DNA of 64,000 nt from Vitellaria paradoxa (lineage: Eukaryota; Streptophyta; Magnoliopsida; Ericales; Sapotaceae). The notes beneath the pieces were generated by a model, which saw only the letters and a program-made list of their open reading frames with translations, was not told where the DNA came from and ran no database searches. Location: contig CM034237.1 in the NCBI GenBank assembly GCA_019916065.1, forward strand, positions 25,726,340 to 25,790,339, written 5' to 3'. This document shows positions 37,149 through 47,345 of the stretch, piece by piece. The first letter of the stretch is position 1. Every line of letters begins with the position of its first letter. Made by a program: the position numbers and the translations under genes.

Positions 37149-37990
37149 CCCTAATCTTGACTGGGCCCAATCCAACATCTTTCTTAGGTCTAGTCCAATC
37201 CAATAAGAATACAATAAGAAAATTAGGTCAAATAATAATATTATAATATTGTTTCTAGGTAATTTACCGAATAATATAGTTATTAATTAGACAATCAGCA
37301 TTAGTTAATTAATAATATTTAATTATTTCAATTAGTAATTACAAGTAAATCCCTAATCTTGCCTAGGCCCAATCCAACATCTTTCTTAGGCACAGTCCAA
37401 TCCAATATGAATACGATAAGAAAATTAGGTCAAATAATAATATTATAATATTGTTTCTAGGTAATTTACTGAATAATATAGTAATTAATTAGACAAGCAG
37501 CATTAGTTAATTAATAATATTTAATTATTTCAATTAGTAATTACAAGTAAATCCCGAATCTTGCCTGGGCCCAATCTAACATCTTTCTTGGGCCTAGTCC
37601 AATCCAATACGAATACGATAAGAAAATTAGGTCAAATAATAATATTATAATATTATTTCTAGGTAATTTACAGAATAATATAGTAATTAATTAGACAAAT
37701 AGTAGTACTTAATTAATAATATTTAATTATTTCAATTAGTAATTACAAATAAACCCCTAATCTTTCCTGGGCCCAATCCAACATATTTCTTGGGCTCAGT
37801 CCAATCCAATACGAATACGATAAGAAAATTAGGTCAAATAATAATATTATAATATTGTTTCTAGGTAATTTACCGAATAATATAGTAATTAATTAGAGAA
37901 GCAACAGTATTTAATTAATAATATTTAATTAGTTCAATTACTAATTAAAAGTAAACCCCTAATCTTGCATGGGCCAAATCCAATATCTTT
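37149..37990. repeat. 202-bp tandem array in CACTA-2
   Basis: Units starting at CCC(T/G)AATCTTGC recur at 37149, 37351, 37553, 37755 and 37957, exactly 202 bp apart: four full copies and the start of a fifth. Each has GGGCCCAATCC and AATAATATTATAATATT blocks. Copies differ by substitutions without net indels. Confidence 0.93.
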
Positions 37991-38567
37991 GTAAATATTT
38001 TATTCTAAGTTAGAAAACAAACAGACATTGAGAACTACTTTATTTTATTAATTTGCATACATTAGTGAAACTTAGACCCGTTTGAGAATTTCGTACGCCA
38101 CCCGTTTGGTCATCCTTAGGCAACAGATTAGGTCTTTGACCAGGTTCGTTGTCCTTTCGATGAACGTGCGGGGATTGACGTACGCGATTCTTGAATTGTC
38201 CAGTTTAGACAGTTTGGGAATGCAATTATCCATCCTACCTTCAACAACTCATGTACTGTCCTATGTTAGATAAAGTTTCGGTTGACGTCCTATTGTTCTC
38301 CAGGTGCATACACAGAGTACAATTGATGTCGTCTGTGTGTCGTGTACTTGGAGAACCACGCGAACATGTTGCTGAAATTTTATCTAATTAGGAGACAAAG
38401 GCATTGAGTTGTTGAGTACAATTTGGATTGTGCATTCTCGAATGGGATAGGACCAACCACTCTGTAATGAGGAGGTAAAGTTTAAGACTAGGTGTTTTGC
38501 ATATGGCACTACTTTTTATAGTAATGACATTTTATCCTCTTGGGACTTCACAGACACTCTAAGCGAG
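37991..38567. other. Upstream region of the CACTA-2 transposase
   Basis: About 580 bp between the tandem array and the transposase ATG, with no convincing exon. It probably contains 5' UTR; the last 100 bp before the ATG lack in-frame coding homology. Confidence 0.45.
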
Positions 38568-41500
38568 ATGGATAAGAGTTGGATTGATTTGCCGAATAGG
38601 ATGTCCCTAGAGTATATGGAGAGGATTAATCAGTTTATTGTATTCACCAGTGGGTTTCCCAGTGAGTACATTAGTTGTCCCTGCAGAAAGTGTGCTAACC
38701 AGTATTACTATACACGGGAGGTTGTCAGCGAGCATCTGATCCGTAATGGGTTCTTGAAGCAGTATAAATTCTGGACTCTCCATGGGGAAGAGTATACCGC
38801 CTTTCGTCCGGAAGAAACCGTTGAGGTGGAAGCCGAGGCTGCAGAGGAAGCTGATCCAATGCTCGCGATGTTAGTTGATATCGAATGTAGATTGACACAT
38901 GAAGACAGCGGTGCTGGTATTAATCTGACGGGTGGAACTAGTCCCCGCTCAGGTGCGGATGATGAGTCCTTGAGATATTTTGAAATACTTGACGATGCGC
39001 AGACAGAATTATATCCTGGATGTCAGGAATTCAGTAAATTGTCATTTATCGTTGAGCTGTTACATTTGAAGGCATTGAATTACTGGTCGGATACGTCATT
39101 TGACATGCTACTATAGTTGCTCCGTAGGGTTTTACCAGCGGGAGCTAAGCTTGCTGAATCGTACTACCAGGCATGCAAGTTAACTGAGAATTTGGGATTC
39201 ACATACGAAACTCTGGATGCATGTCCCAATAGTTGCATGTTGTTTCGGAATGAGAATAGCAACCTCGATACGTGTACCGTGTGTGGGGTTTCGAGCTAGA
39301 AGAATGTCAGTACTATCCAAACTCGGCAGAATCGTTTGGGTATTTCAAACCGTGGTAAGCTTGTGGCTGCAAAGCAAGTGCACTACTTCTCACTTAAGCT
39401 ACGATTGAAGAGATTTTTCATGTCATCCAAGATCTCTAAACTAATGACATGGCATGTCGAGAACTGGGGGGATCATGGGAACTTATCCCATCCAACAAAC
39501 TCTCCGACGTGGAAGGATTTTGATCAAACACACCCTGATTTTGCTGTCGATTCTCGCAGTGTGCGGCTTGGTTTAACTGCTGATGGATTTAACCCATTTT
39601 CAGGCATGACCGGGGCAACTCACAGTACGTGACCTATACTGTTAGTTCCATATAATCTTCCACCTTGGCTGTGTATGAGGTAACCTTTTGTCATCATATC
39701 GACATTGATTGATGGACCTAAGGGTCCCGGGGATAAAATAGACGTTTATATGCAACCAATGATTGAAGAGCTTAATGAATTATGGACTGATGGTGTGATG
39801 ACGTTTGACTCAACAAGAAATGAAATGTTTAAACTATGGGCAGCATTACTATGGACAATTAACGACTTCCCGGCGTATGCTAACTTATCTAGCTGGAGCA
39901 CGAAAGGAGAGTTCGCATGTTCTTGTTGCAATCAGAGCAAAAAGTCAACTTGGCTAAAGTATGGTAGAAAGTGGGCGTACATGGGTCATAGACGCTTCCT
40001 ACCTCCGTTGCATAGGTTTAGGAATGACAGAGTCTCGTTTGACGGTACTCGGGAGTTCGGTCCAGCACCACGAGCAATGACCGCGATTAATTTGCTGGCC
40101 CAGATGGAACGGGAGCAAATCCGAACAGTATATGACTTTCAGGATCTGTTAGCCCCCCCCGCTGCCACCTATTTCTGGTGCGAATAGGAACCAAACCTAT
40201 AATTGAAAGAAGAAAAGTATTTTCTATGAGTTGCCCTACTGGAAAGAAAACTTACTCAGGCACAACTTGGATGTCATGCACATTGAGAAGAATGTTTGTG
40301 ATAATATATTGTGGACGATCCTTGGTGTTAAGGGGAAATCAAAGGATAGTGCTAATGCTCGACGTGATTTGCAGAAGATGGGATTGAGAACTCCATTGCA
40401 CTTGCAGGCGGGAGAGTCCAACAGGGCATACATGCCACCTGTACAGTACACCATGAGCAAGGAGGAGAAGGATGCGTTCTTGTTAATTTTGAAAGACGTG
40501 AAGGTACCTGATGGATATTGCTCGAATATTTTGAAACGAGTCAACATGAGCGAACGGACATTATAGAGTTTGAAAAGTCATGACAACCACGTCTTGCTTC
40601 AACAGTTGCTGCCTATAGCAGTAAGGAATTGTCTGCCTAATAATGTTGTGCAGCCGTTGATCGAGCTCAGTAATTTTTCAGGCAGTTGTGTTACAGAGTC
40701 ATCCGTACAGAAGATTTGAAGAGTCTGCAGGACAGGATTGCTTTGACACTGTGTCATTTGGAGAAAATTTTTTCTCCGGTATTTTTTGATGTCATGGTTC
40801 ACTTGACCATACACCTAACTGAAGAAGCCTGGCTTGGTGGCCCTGTCCAATTTAGGTGGATTTACCCGATCGAGCGGTATATGAACACATTGAAGAGGTA
40901 TATGCAGAACAAAGCTCGACCGGAGGCATCCATAGCAAAAGGATATTTGATGGATTAGTGCATAAATTTTTGTGCGGCATATCTAAACGATAATGTCCAA
41001 ACAAAGTTTAGCAAGCCGGAGCAGATAAATGAAGGCCCTATTAGGGAAGACACGTCATTTGATCTCAACCACATTGAGTGGATCCAAACTCATCGGTTCG
41101 TGCTCTTCAACACCCAATTAGTTGTGCCATTGACCCAGTAAGTCATGTTGTTGTAATAAAGAAAGTTAATTACACCATATTTGTAATAGAAATTGTGATT
41201 ATTTTCAATCTAATTTGATTTGCATTGTAGGAGACACATAAACGAATTGAAACAGAACATGCCTCGTGCAACAGACAATCAAATTCAAATGTCCCATTAT
41301 CAATGTTTTCATGACTGGTTTAAGAACTACGTACGTGTTAAATATTTTCATATACTTTTATATATTTTTCACATCACAATGAATTTGTGTTTAATTAATT
41401 CATGATAATTTACATTCCATAGGTATACAATTTACGAAGTACTACGGATTCTACTTTGACCGATAAAATAAATCAGTTGGCTGATGGTCCTTACACGACA

Positions 41501-42074
41501 ACTCGACGTTACACAGCTTATGACATCAATGGGTTTCAATTTCGCATTAAGGAAGTAGATGATAGGCGAGCTACACAAAATAGTGGCATCGGTTGTCCAT
41601 CCATTGATGGTGGTTACTATTACGGTCAACTGAATGATATTATTGAAATCGTTTACAATCGCAGTTTAAGATATTTATTATTCAAGTGTGCCTGGGCTGA
41701 TCCAATTCGCGGGGTTAAAGTTGATAAGTACCAATTTAAATTGGTTAATTTCAACAATTTGTTACATCGAGATGTACAAATAGAAGCTGAACCATACATA
41801 CTAGCATCTATGGTAGAGCAAGTTTACTATGTTGGCGATCAAGCCGATCCCAACTGACAAATTGCAGTTAAAATGTCAAGGAGGGGGGTGTACCAGATCG
41901 ACTGCGATAAGCCAGATATTGATCCATTCACCCAATAAGCTCTTGACCAAGATGCAATCGTCCAACGTGATGAAGATGTTAATTGGGTTAGGGACACGGT
42001 CAAAGGAAATACGGTTGATTTACATACCTAATACATGGTTGTGTACTTTTTTATCCGAAGAAAGTAGATTTTAA
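38568..42074 (+). pseudogene. CACTA-2 TNP2-type transposase, three recognisable exons, damaged
   Basis: ATG at 38568 opens MDKSWIDLPNR, the standard N-terminus of this family, followed by CPCRKCANQYYYTREVVSEH, ELYPGCQEFSKLSFIVELLH and a CXXC pair (about 39270). The TNP2 core has GLTADGFNPFSGM (about 39570) and YMGHRRFLPPLHR (about 39980); the DUF4218 part has HNLDVMHIEKNVCDNI (about 40261) and FRWIYPIERYMNTLKRY (about 40850). The DUF4216 part (about 41540-41850) has YLLFKCAWAD. Introns 41138-41230 and 41331-41422 have GT-AG ends. The frame holds from 38568 to 40187 with stops only (39114, 39297, 39630, 39681); frameshifts follow in a C run (about 40151-40158) and a T run (about 40673). Several stops fit TGG or CAA origins. 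No active protein is expected. Confidence 0.9.
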
Positions 42075-42134
42075 ATTTATTTTTCTTTGTATTTGAAATT
42101 GTAATAAATTTAAATTGTGAACAGTTAGGGAGCT

Positions 42135-43842
42135 ATGTTCGGACGCTCTAGGAGAAGGACTAGTCCTAGGACGATCGCTGAGCATCTCGGGCTATCTTGT
42201 ACTGGGAGTAGCTCAGCAGATGCTGTCCCACCTTCACCCCCTATGTTCGCGCATCCTTCAGTGACTAACTATACAGATGCAGGTAAAGTTCGTCAGTTTC
42301 AGAATTTATCTTATCCAACAATAGTAGTTATATTCTGTATAGACTTATCGCGTAACAATTTGTTTGAAATAGATTCTCCCACTCCAAGCAGGCTTTCAAG
42401 GTCCGGCAGAGGGCCCTCGATGGGATTGTTGCAGTGGAACTGTGGATCTCAGTGGATGACCGTTCAGTGGGATGACACGCCCCATCCGGTGGGGAAGGAT
42501 GGACGATCTCTGATTTCACAGCTCGGACATTTGGTCCAGAATCCGATTAAATTCCCGTTGACCACCCTCGAGTGGGATCATTTCCCAGATTCTACGTTTA
42601 AGGGTCTATTGACCGAGGTACAGGTATGAAAATTTTATATTATAATTGTACGTGGTTTATGTGCTGAAACTTGTAACATAATTAATATTCTACAATTTGT
42701 CATTTTTTAGGCCAATGTAGTTGATGTTCCTCTAGACTTCCGGGACATTATGTTCGCCAAGTGTCAAAAGACGTAGAAGGATCATAAAAATAAGATTAAA
42801 GATAAATACTCGAAGGGTCATGAGAATGACCTTGACATCCTCTAGCGGGTCCCACTGGGCGTTCTTCCCCACTAATGGGCTGAGCTCGTTAGGTAATGGT
42901 CGAGTCCCGAGGCATAGGTGAGTAGATTGCAAGTTGATTTTTTTTCCTTAAGTTTTGACGTTATAAAGCATAAATTACAAAAACTAATCAAGAAAAACTT
43001 AAACTAGGCAGAGGCCCAGAGGAACTCGCGAAATCGAGGATTGCAAGGGCTGGGGCACAAGGAGGGTACTCGACACTTTTCTCAGGTTCGCCACGAGGTA
43101 AAAACATGAGCTTACCACGCCAATAGCGACTTTTTTATTTATCTTATTTAATGATAGTAAATTATTAACATATAATTTACCTTTCAACAGAGGACAGAGG
43201 AGCGCCTGAGGATAGATCGGATGTCCATGTGGTTGGCGACTCGCCATATCGATTCGTCGGAGGTTCAGGCCATACAGGTAACTAATTTTAATATTTTGTC
43301 CAATGAACATATAATTTAATTTTTTCTTTAGATAATATAGTTATTTATCTTATTTTTTTCTATTTCGGCTTGTTTGCATTAAGCGCAGTTTAATGCACAT
43401 CTAGACGAGCTGCCGCCGGATGAGAGGGAGTCGGAGGAGAAGACGGACAAGATATTGTTCTCCACTGTCGGACGCGATGGTCATGGATACACGCTTACGT
43501 GGGGCACGGGTATTCCACGCCGATCCGTCGCACGAGCAGAGTCATCTTCTTAGACCAGACGTCGCGACCAAGATCTGCTCCAGACCTTTCGAGTTGAGAT
43601 GGACACGCGAGAGGCATCACTTCGGGCTGAGATGATGGCTAAGATGGAGAGGCGCCTCTCTCAGAGTCAAAGCCATCCACCTCCTCCTCCTCAGGTTAAA
43701 AATTTTATTTTTTGTTACTATTACTCATTAAAAAATTTTATAAATTTATTTATTCATGTCTTTTTAATTATTACGTTCTAATTTCATTATTATTCCATTG
43801 TAGGACCCGGACGATGGCGAATGGCCCTCTTGGACTGATTAG
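42135..43842 (+). pseudogene. CACTA-2 TNPA-like gene (Transposase_24 family), multi-exon
   Basis: ATG 42135 (MFGRSRRRTSPRT). Proposed exons: 42135-42282, 42373-42623, 42711-42917, about 43013-43097, about 43191-43279, about 43389-43694 and 43804-43842, nearly all with GT-AG edges. Motifs: ISVDDRSVG-type region in exon 2 (read in a shifted frame), VPLDFRDIMFAKCQK in exon 3, SRNRGLQGLGHKEGTRHFSQ in exon 4, an acidic C-terminal coiled region, and an end at EWPSWTD. Exon 3 has five in-frame stops, at positions fitting TGG, CAG and CAA changes. It follows the transposase by 60 bp on the same strand, as in CACTA-1. The family is thought to bind subterminal repeats. Confidence 0.78.
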
Positions 43843-44246
43843 GATCTATTTGTATATATTTTGATCAGTACATTTATATATATTTTTGTTTTTGTATTTT
43901 GAACATTTGCATATAATAAAATTTTGTTTTAATTGTAATCTAATTTGATATTGTGTTTGTATATATAATCATAATTAGGAGCTATGTTTTTTTTTATTGA
44001 TTTTATGAAAAATTTCATTAATTCCATGTGCAAATTAATAAATTAAATTTAATATAAATAATTATACATAAATAATTAAATATAATAGTTATTATAAATA
44101 ATTAATAACTATTAAATGAATAATTATTATAAATAAATGATAAATTATTATTAAATAGATTTTTTAAATAATTTGATTTGTAAAAAAAATTATTGGGATT
44201 TTATTATAATAAATCATTGAAATTCTTTTTTTTTTTTTTTAAATAC
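43843..44246. other. CACTA-2 3' spacer
   Basis: AT-rich, following the TNPA-like stop; likely 3' UTR and spacer. Nothing else is seen. Confidence 0.5.
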
Positions 44247-44688
44247 TAAGTATTAGCGGCCGCTTAAAGCAATCGCTAATACCCCCAAAGGGTCGCTACT
44301 TTCTTAGCGCCAAATGGCCATGGCTTCCACGCGTAATTAATTGCGACCGCTGTTCTGTATTAGTGACCGCTACTTATGGTCGCTAATAATTCGCGTCTTT
44401 TGGCGCCAGCAGTAGCATCTTCGCGCCAAAAAAACAGCGACCGCCTTTAATTTTTGGCGACCGCTCAAAGCAGTTGCTAATTGTCTGACATTTTTTAACT
44501 CAAACGGTCGCAGATGCGGTGGCGAATAATTTAGCAACCGCCTTGACGGTCGCTAATACTTTTTAGCGACGACCCAAATACGACTCACTTGACGCGGTCA
44601 CTAGGCCGTCGCTAATACTTTTAGCGACTGCTATATTTACTTTAGCGATCACCCCAAGCGGTCGCTAATACCGCTATTTCCAGTAGTG
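44247..44688. repeat. CACTA-2 right subterminal repeats and TIR
   Basis: Dense TAGCGACCGC / GCGGTCGCTAAT units in both orientations, ending with the TIR at CCAGTAGTG. Confidence 0.88.
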
Positions 44689-44691
44689 CTA

Positions 44692-45329
44692 CTACGTTCT
44701 GGCTCTCCCTTGATCATAAGTTAAGATAAGAAGTCTTTCACAGGTCTCTGCCTTCTATATGTTCATCTTGACAAGGTATAAGATTTCCTTTATGAGTTGC
44801 ATGAAGGGGTCTGTAGGGCACATATCAGGGGCAGATCCTTGGCTCATAAAGCAATCACGCAAGGTTACTGATGGCCAAGGATGGGGAAAGATGCGCAAGC
44901 TTATGTTCGCAGGTGTAAGAAATGCCAAAAATTTGCTCCCATACCTCACCAACCAACGCATGAACTCAGTTCGCTCACTAGCCCCTGGCTGTTTGCTCAG
45001 TGGGGACTTGACATAGTGGGTCCACTGCCCACTACTACAGGGAACAGAAAGTGGTTAATGGTTGGCACTGACTATTTCACCAAATAGGTTGAAGTAGAGT
45101 CATTGGCACGCATAAGACATGCAGATACCATTCTGTTCGTGTAGAAGAGCATCATTACAAGGTTTGATATCCCTCGGATGCTTATTTTCGATAATAGAAT
45201 GCAATTTGATAGTGTTCCATTTGGGGAATATTGTTCTAGGTATGGAATCAAGAACATCTACTCAACTCCAGCCTACCCATAGAGCAATAGACAAGTTGAA
45301 GCAACAAACAAGGTTATCCTGAATGACAT

Positions 45330-45368
<39 letters not shown>

Positions 45369-45873
45369 AGAAACAGCAAAAGGGAGATGGGTCGATGAGC
45401 TTCCATCAGTGTTTTGGACATATCGGACAACCCCAAGAAGATCAACAAGGGAATCCTCCTTCTCACTAGCCTACGGTATGGAAGCTATTATTCTCTTAGA
45501 AATTGGTTTGCCGACCATTAGAACTCTAGCTTTCGATTAAGGGGAAAATGACAAGGTAATGGGAATGAGTCTTGACCTAATAGATAAAAAAAGGGAGCTC
45601 GCTGCATTAAGGCTTGCAAATTATCAACAGGAAGCAAAAGGGAGGTACAATAAAGGGGTCAGACAAAGGGAATTCAAAGTTGGGGATTATGTGTTGAGAA
45701 AGCTAATAGGAGCCAGGAATGATCCAATTGAAGGAAAGCTAGGCACTAACTGGGAAGGACCATTCTTTGTCTCAGAAGTGCTCGGTAATGGAGCTTACAG
45801 ATTGAGTGACATGGAAGGGAAGCCTGTCAAAAGACCTTGGAATATTGCTCATTTAAAGTTATACTATCCTTAA
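44692..45873 (+). pseudogene. Gypsy integrase (3' part of pol), interrupted
   Basis: Continues the polyprotein after CACTA-2. Zinc part: ELHEGVCRAHIRGRSLAHK and VRRCKKCQKFAP (about 44790-44945). Core: WGLDIVGPLP (about 45002), IFDN (about 45187), and Glu in RQVEATNK (about 45290). The C-terminal part has GDYVLRK, NWEGPFFVSEVLGNGAYRL and PWNIAHLKLYYP, ending TAA 45871-45873. Stops occur at 44724, 44868, 45087, 45142 and 45280 among others, and one or more frameshifts near 44730. A 36-base A run at 45331-45366 encodes twelve Lys in frame. There is no chromodomain, as expected for Tat. Confidence 0.9.
45331..45366 (+). repeat. (A)36 tract inside integrase
   Basis: Thirty-six consecutive A, a multiple of three, so the downstream frame (LETAKGRWVDELPSV) is kept. 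Related integrases usually have a few Lys codons at this point, so the run probably grew by slippage or is a sequencing or assembly effect. Confidence 0.95.
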
Positions 45874-45959
45874 GCTGTTACATGACTGTTGTACACCATT
45901 CTTATGTGAATTAATAAAGAGAGAAGCAATTTTGAAAGTTAGCAGAAAGATAAAAAGTA

Positions 45960-46210
45960 TTTCACAAAAGGTGCCACACTCCTTCGGAGTGTTGGTTCGA
46001 AAAGGCACCATGCTTGACTTATCGAGCATTGGTTCACAAAAGGTGCCACACTTCTTTGGAGTATTGGTTCGAAAAGGTGCCATACCCCTATGAGGTGATG
46101 GTTTGAAAAGGTGCCACGCTCGGAAAGGTTCACAAAAGGTGTCACACTCCTTTGGAGTATTGGTTCGAAAAGGCACCATGCTTAGCTTGCCGAGCATTGG
46201 TTCACGGAGG
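45960..46210. repeat. Gypsy 3' tandem repeats
   Basis: About seven units of 30-40 bp built on GGTTC(G/A)(A/C)AAAAGG(T/C)(G/A)CCA followed by C(A/T)C(T/A)CCTT(C/T)GGAGT or a TGCTTG...GAGCAT variant. Such arrays after pol are common in Tat elements. Confidence 0.8.
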
Positions 46211-46629
46211 CAAGAAGTCCTATCATAAGTGTAAGTTCAATGGTTCCTAAGTTTATTATGGTATGGGGATATTCATTCTCTTCGTGTTTAGAGTTTTGCC
46301 ATTCTTTTTTATGCGAGTTTGAATTGTTTAATAAAAGAATCCCTCTTATCTGAAGCAACTATTTAAAAAGTTTTTGAAGTTAAAAAGTTTGGTTACATCA
46401 TAAAGAGATCGTGGATTCAATCAACAGTGGAATGATATGACCATACGTGTTTGTTAATAAGTCTGGTGGCATAAGCACCTTGACAATAAGACCCTCTATG
46501 AAGAGCATAAGGCATAACACAAGGATAGAATTAAATAAGCTTTTATTCAGTATTTTTCCAAGTACATGATGAGGTAACACTTTACAAAATTGATAATTAC
46601 ACAACTTAGCCCTAACCTTAAACAGATTA
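46211..46629. other. Gypsy 3' region between repeats and antisense ORF
   Basis: No coding sequence recognised. It should contain the 3' UTR of both the sense pol transcript and the antisense ORF. Confidence 0.5.
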
Positions 46630-47327
46630 GAATGTTAATATTTGTTGAAGCTTGACATTGTTATTTCGTCTGCAAACACTTCTATGCACTCTTTGGCTGC
46701 ACCTCCTAAGACTGTATTAACGAGCAAATCTAAGTATTCCTCAATTAGTGCTTCGTCAGTTCTGAAAAAATAGAAGTAGACACAGTGTGTAAAATAAAAG
46801 CATAAAGGAAATATTCCATTCATTTGAAAAGAAGGTTTTACAATATTTGATTTGTTACAGAGAAAGATCAAAAGACAAATATGGAGTCCTCACTTCTCTC
46901 CCTCCCTTGAAGGATCACTCTCCACTACAAGATTATTTTCTTTGACGTTTTAGGAAGTTGTGTCCTTTGGGGAGCTCTCCACCTCAACTTCGCCCTCTTC
47001 AATATCTTCTTCAAAAGTCTAGATTGAGGGAGTTTGAGGTTAAGGCTCAAAGCTGAATGGAGGAGCAGGATGATATGGATTTGGATAGGGTACCTCTTTG
47101 TAAATTGGGTTGGTGTGCTCGATGTTATTCTTTTTCATTGTTGCCTCCCAACCCTTTAGGAAATATTCATTCCGAGCATCCCGCATCTGCTTAACACAGT
47201 CATTGACTTGAGCTTCAACCTTAGCCTTAACTTTTTCTTCAACAGCTAGGAGAGGCGCATCTTTTTCTTCCAAGGCACGAGTCTTCGTTTTCAGCTCGAT
47301 ATTTAGGTTTTCAATTTCTTGCTTCAA
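46630..47327 (-). pseudogene. Antisense ORF of the Tat gypsy, interrupted and truncated at its 5' end
   Basis: On the - strand a coiled-coil region (EIENLNIELKTKTRALEEKD from 47321) leads to KGWEATMKKNNIEHTNPIYK and PYPNPYHPAPPFSFEP, then an acidic Ser-rich tail ending at TGA near 46890 after three stops at CAA/CAG-type positions. A further exon-like piece (TDEALIEEYLDLLVNTVLGG, about 46762-46640) follows a good acceptor (TATTTTTTCAG). Tat-lineage elements, such as Grande with its gene 23, carry an extra antisense ORF here whose role is unknown. The 5' end is missing because the element stops near 47345. Confidence 0.7.
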
Positions 47328-47345
47328 TATGGATTGCTCGGCCTT

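Larger units (their letters stand above)
33825..44688 (+). mobile_element. CACTA-2 (En/Spm superfamily), 10.9 kb, a family distinct from CACTA-1
   Basis: The left end is CACTACTAGAGATTTGG; the right end in reverse complement is CACTACTGGAAATAGCGG. The 3-bp duplication CTA lies at 33822-33824 and 44689-44691. Subterminal arrays at both ends use the motif TAGCGACCGCT, different from CACTA-1. The + strand carries TNP2-type and TNPA-like genes next to the right end, so its orientation is opposite to CACTA-1. The left 4.7 kb is non-coding and holds a 202-bp tandem array. Confidence 0.93.
10190..47345 (+). mobile_element. Tat-type Ty3/gypsy element, split by two CACTA insertions and truncated at its 3' end
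   Basis: 5' LTR end at 11037 and primer site at 11040-11056; leader resumes at 29275; gag-protease-RT-RNaseH-second RNaseH at 29329-33824; integrase at 44692-45873; 3' tandem repeats at 45960-46210; antisense ORF at about 46630-47345. The second (archaeal-type) RNase H between RNase H and integrase, the lack of a chromodomain, and the antisense 3' ORF point to the Tat lineage (Grande/Retand/Ogre group). Removing CACTA-1 and CACTA-2 with their 3-bp duplications rejoins the parts. The left boundary is approximate. No 3' LTR is found. Confidence 0.88.

Noticed and set aside
37149..37990. Regular 202-bp repeats considered as a CRISPR-like or centromeric array.
   Set aside because: Plant DNA, no spacer/repeat structure, only about four copies, inside a CACTA element.
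46211..47345. Search for the gypsy 3' LTR.
   Set aside because: No sequence matching 10190-11037 (G-box array, TATA, end CTACCGAACA) is found from 45873 to 64000.
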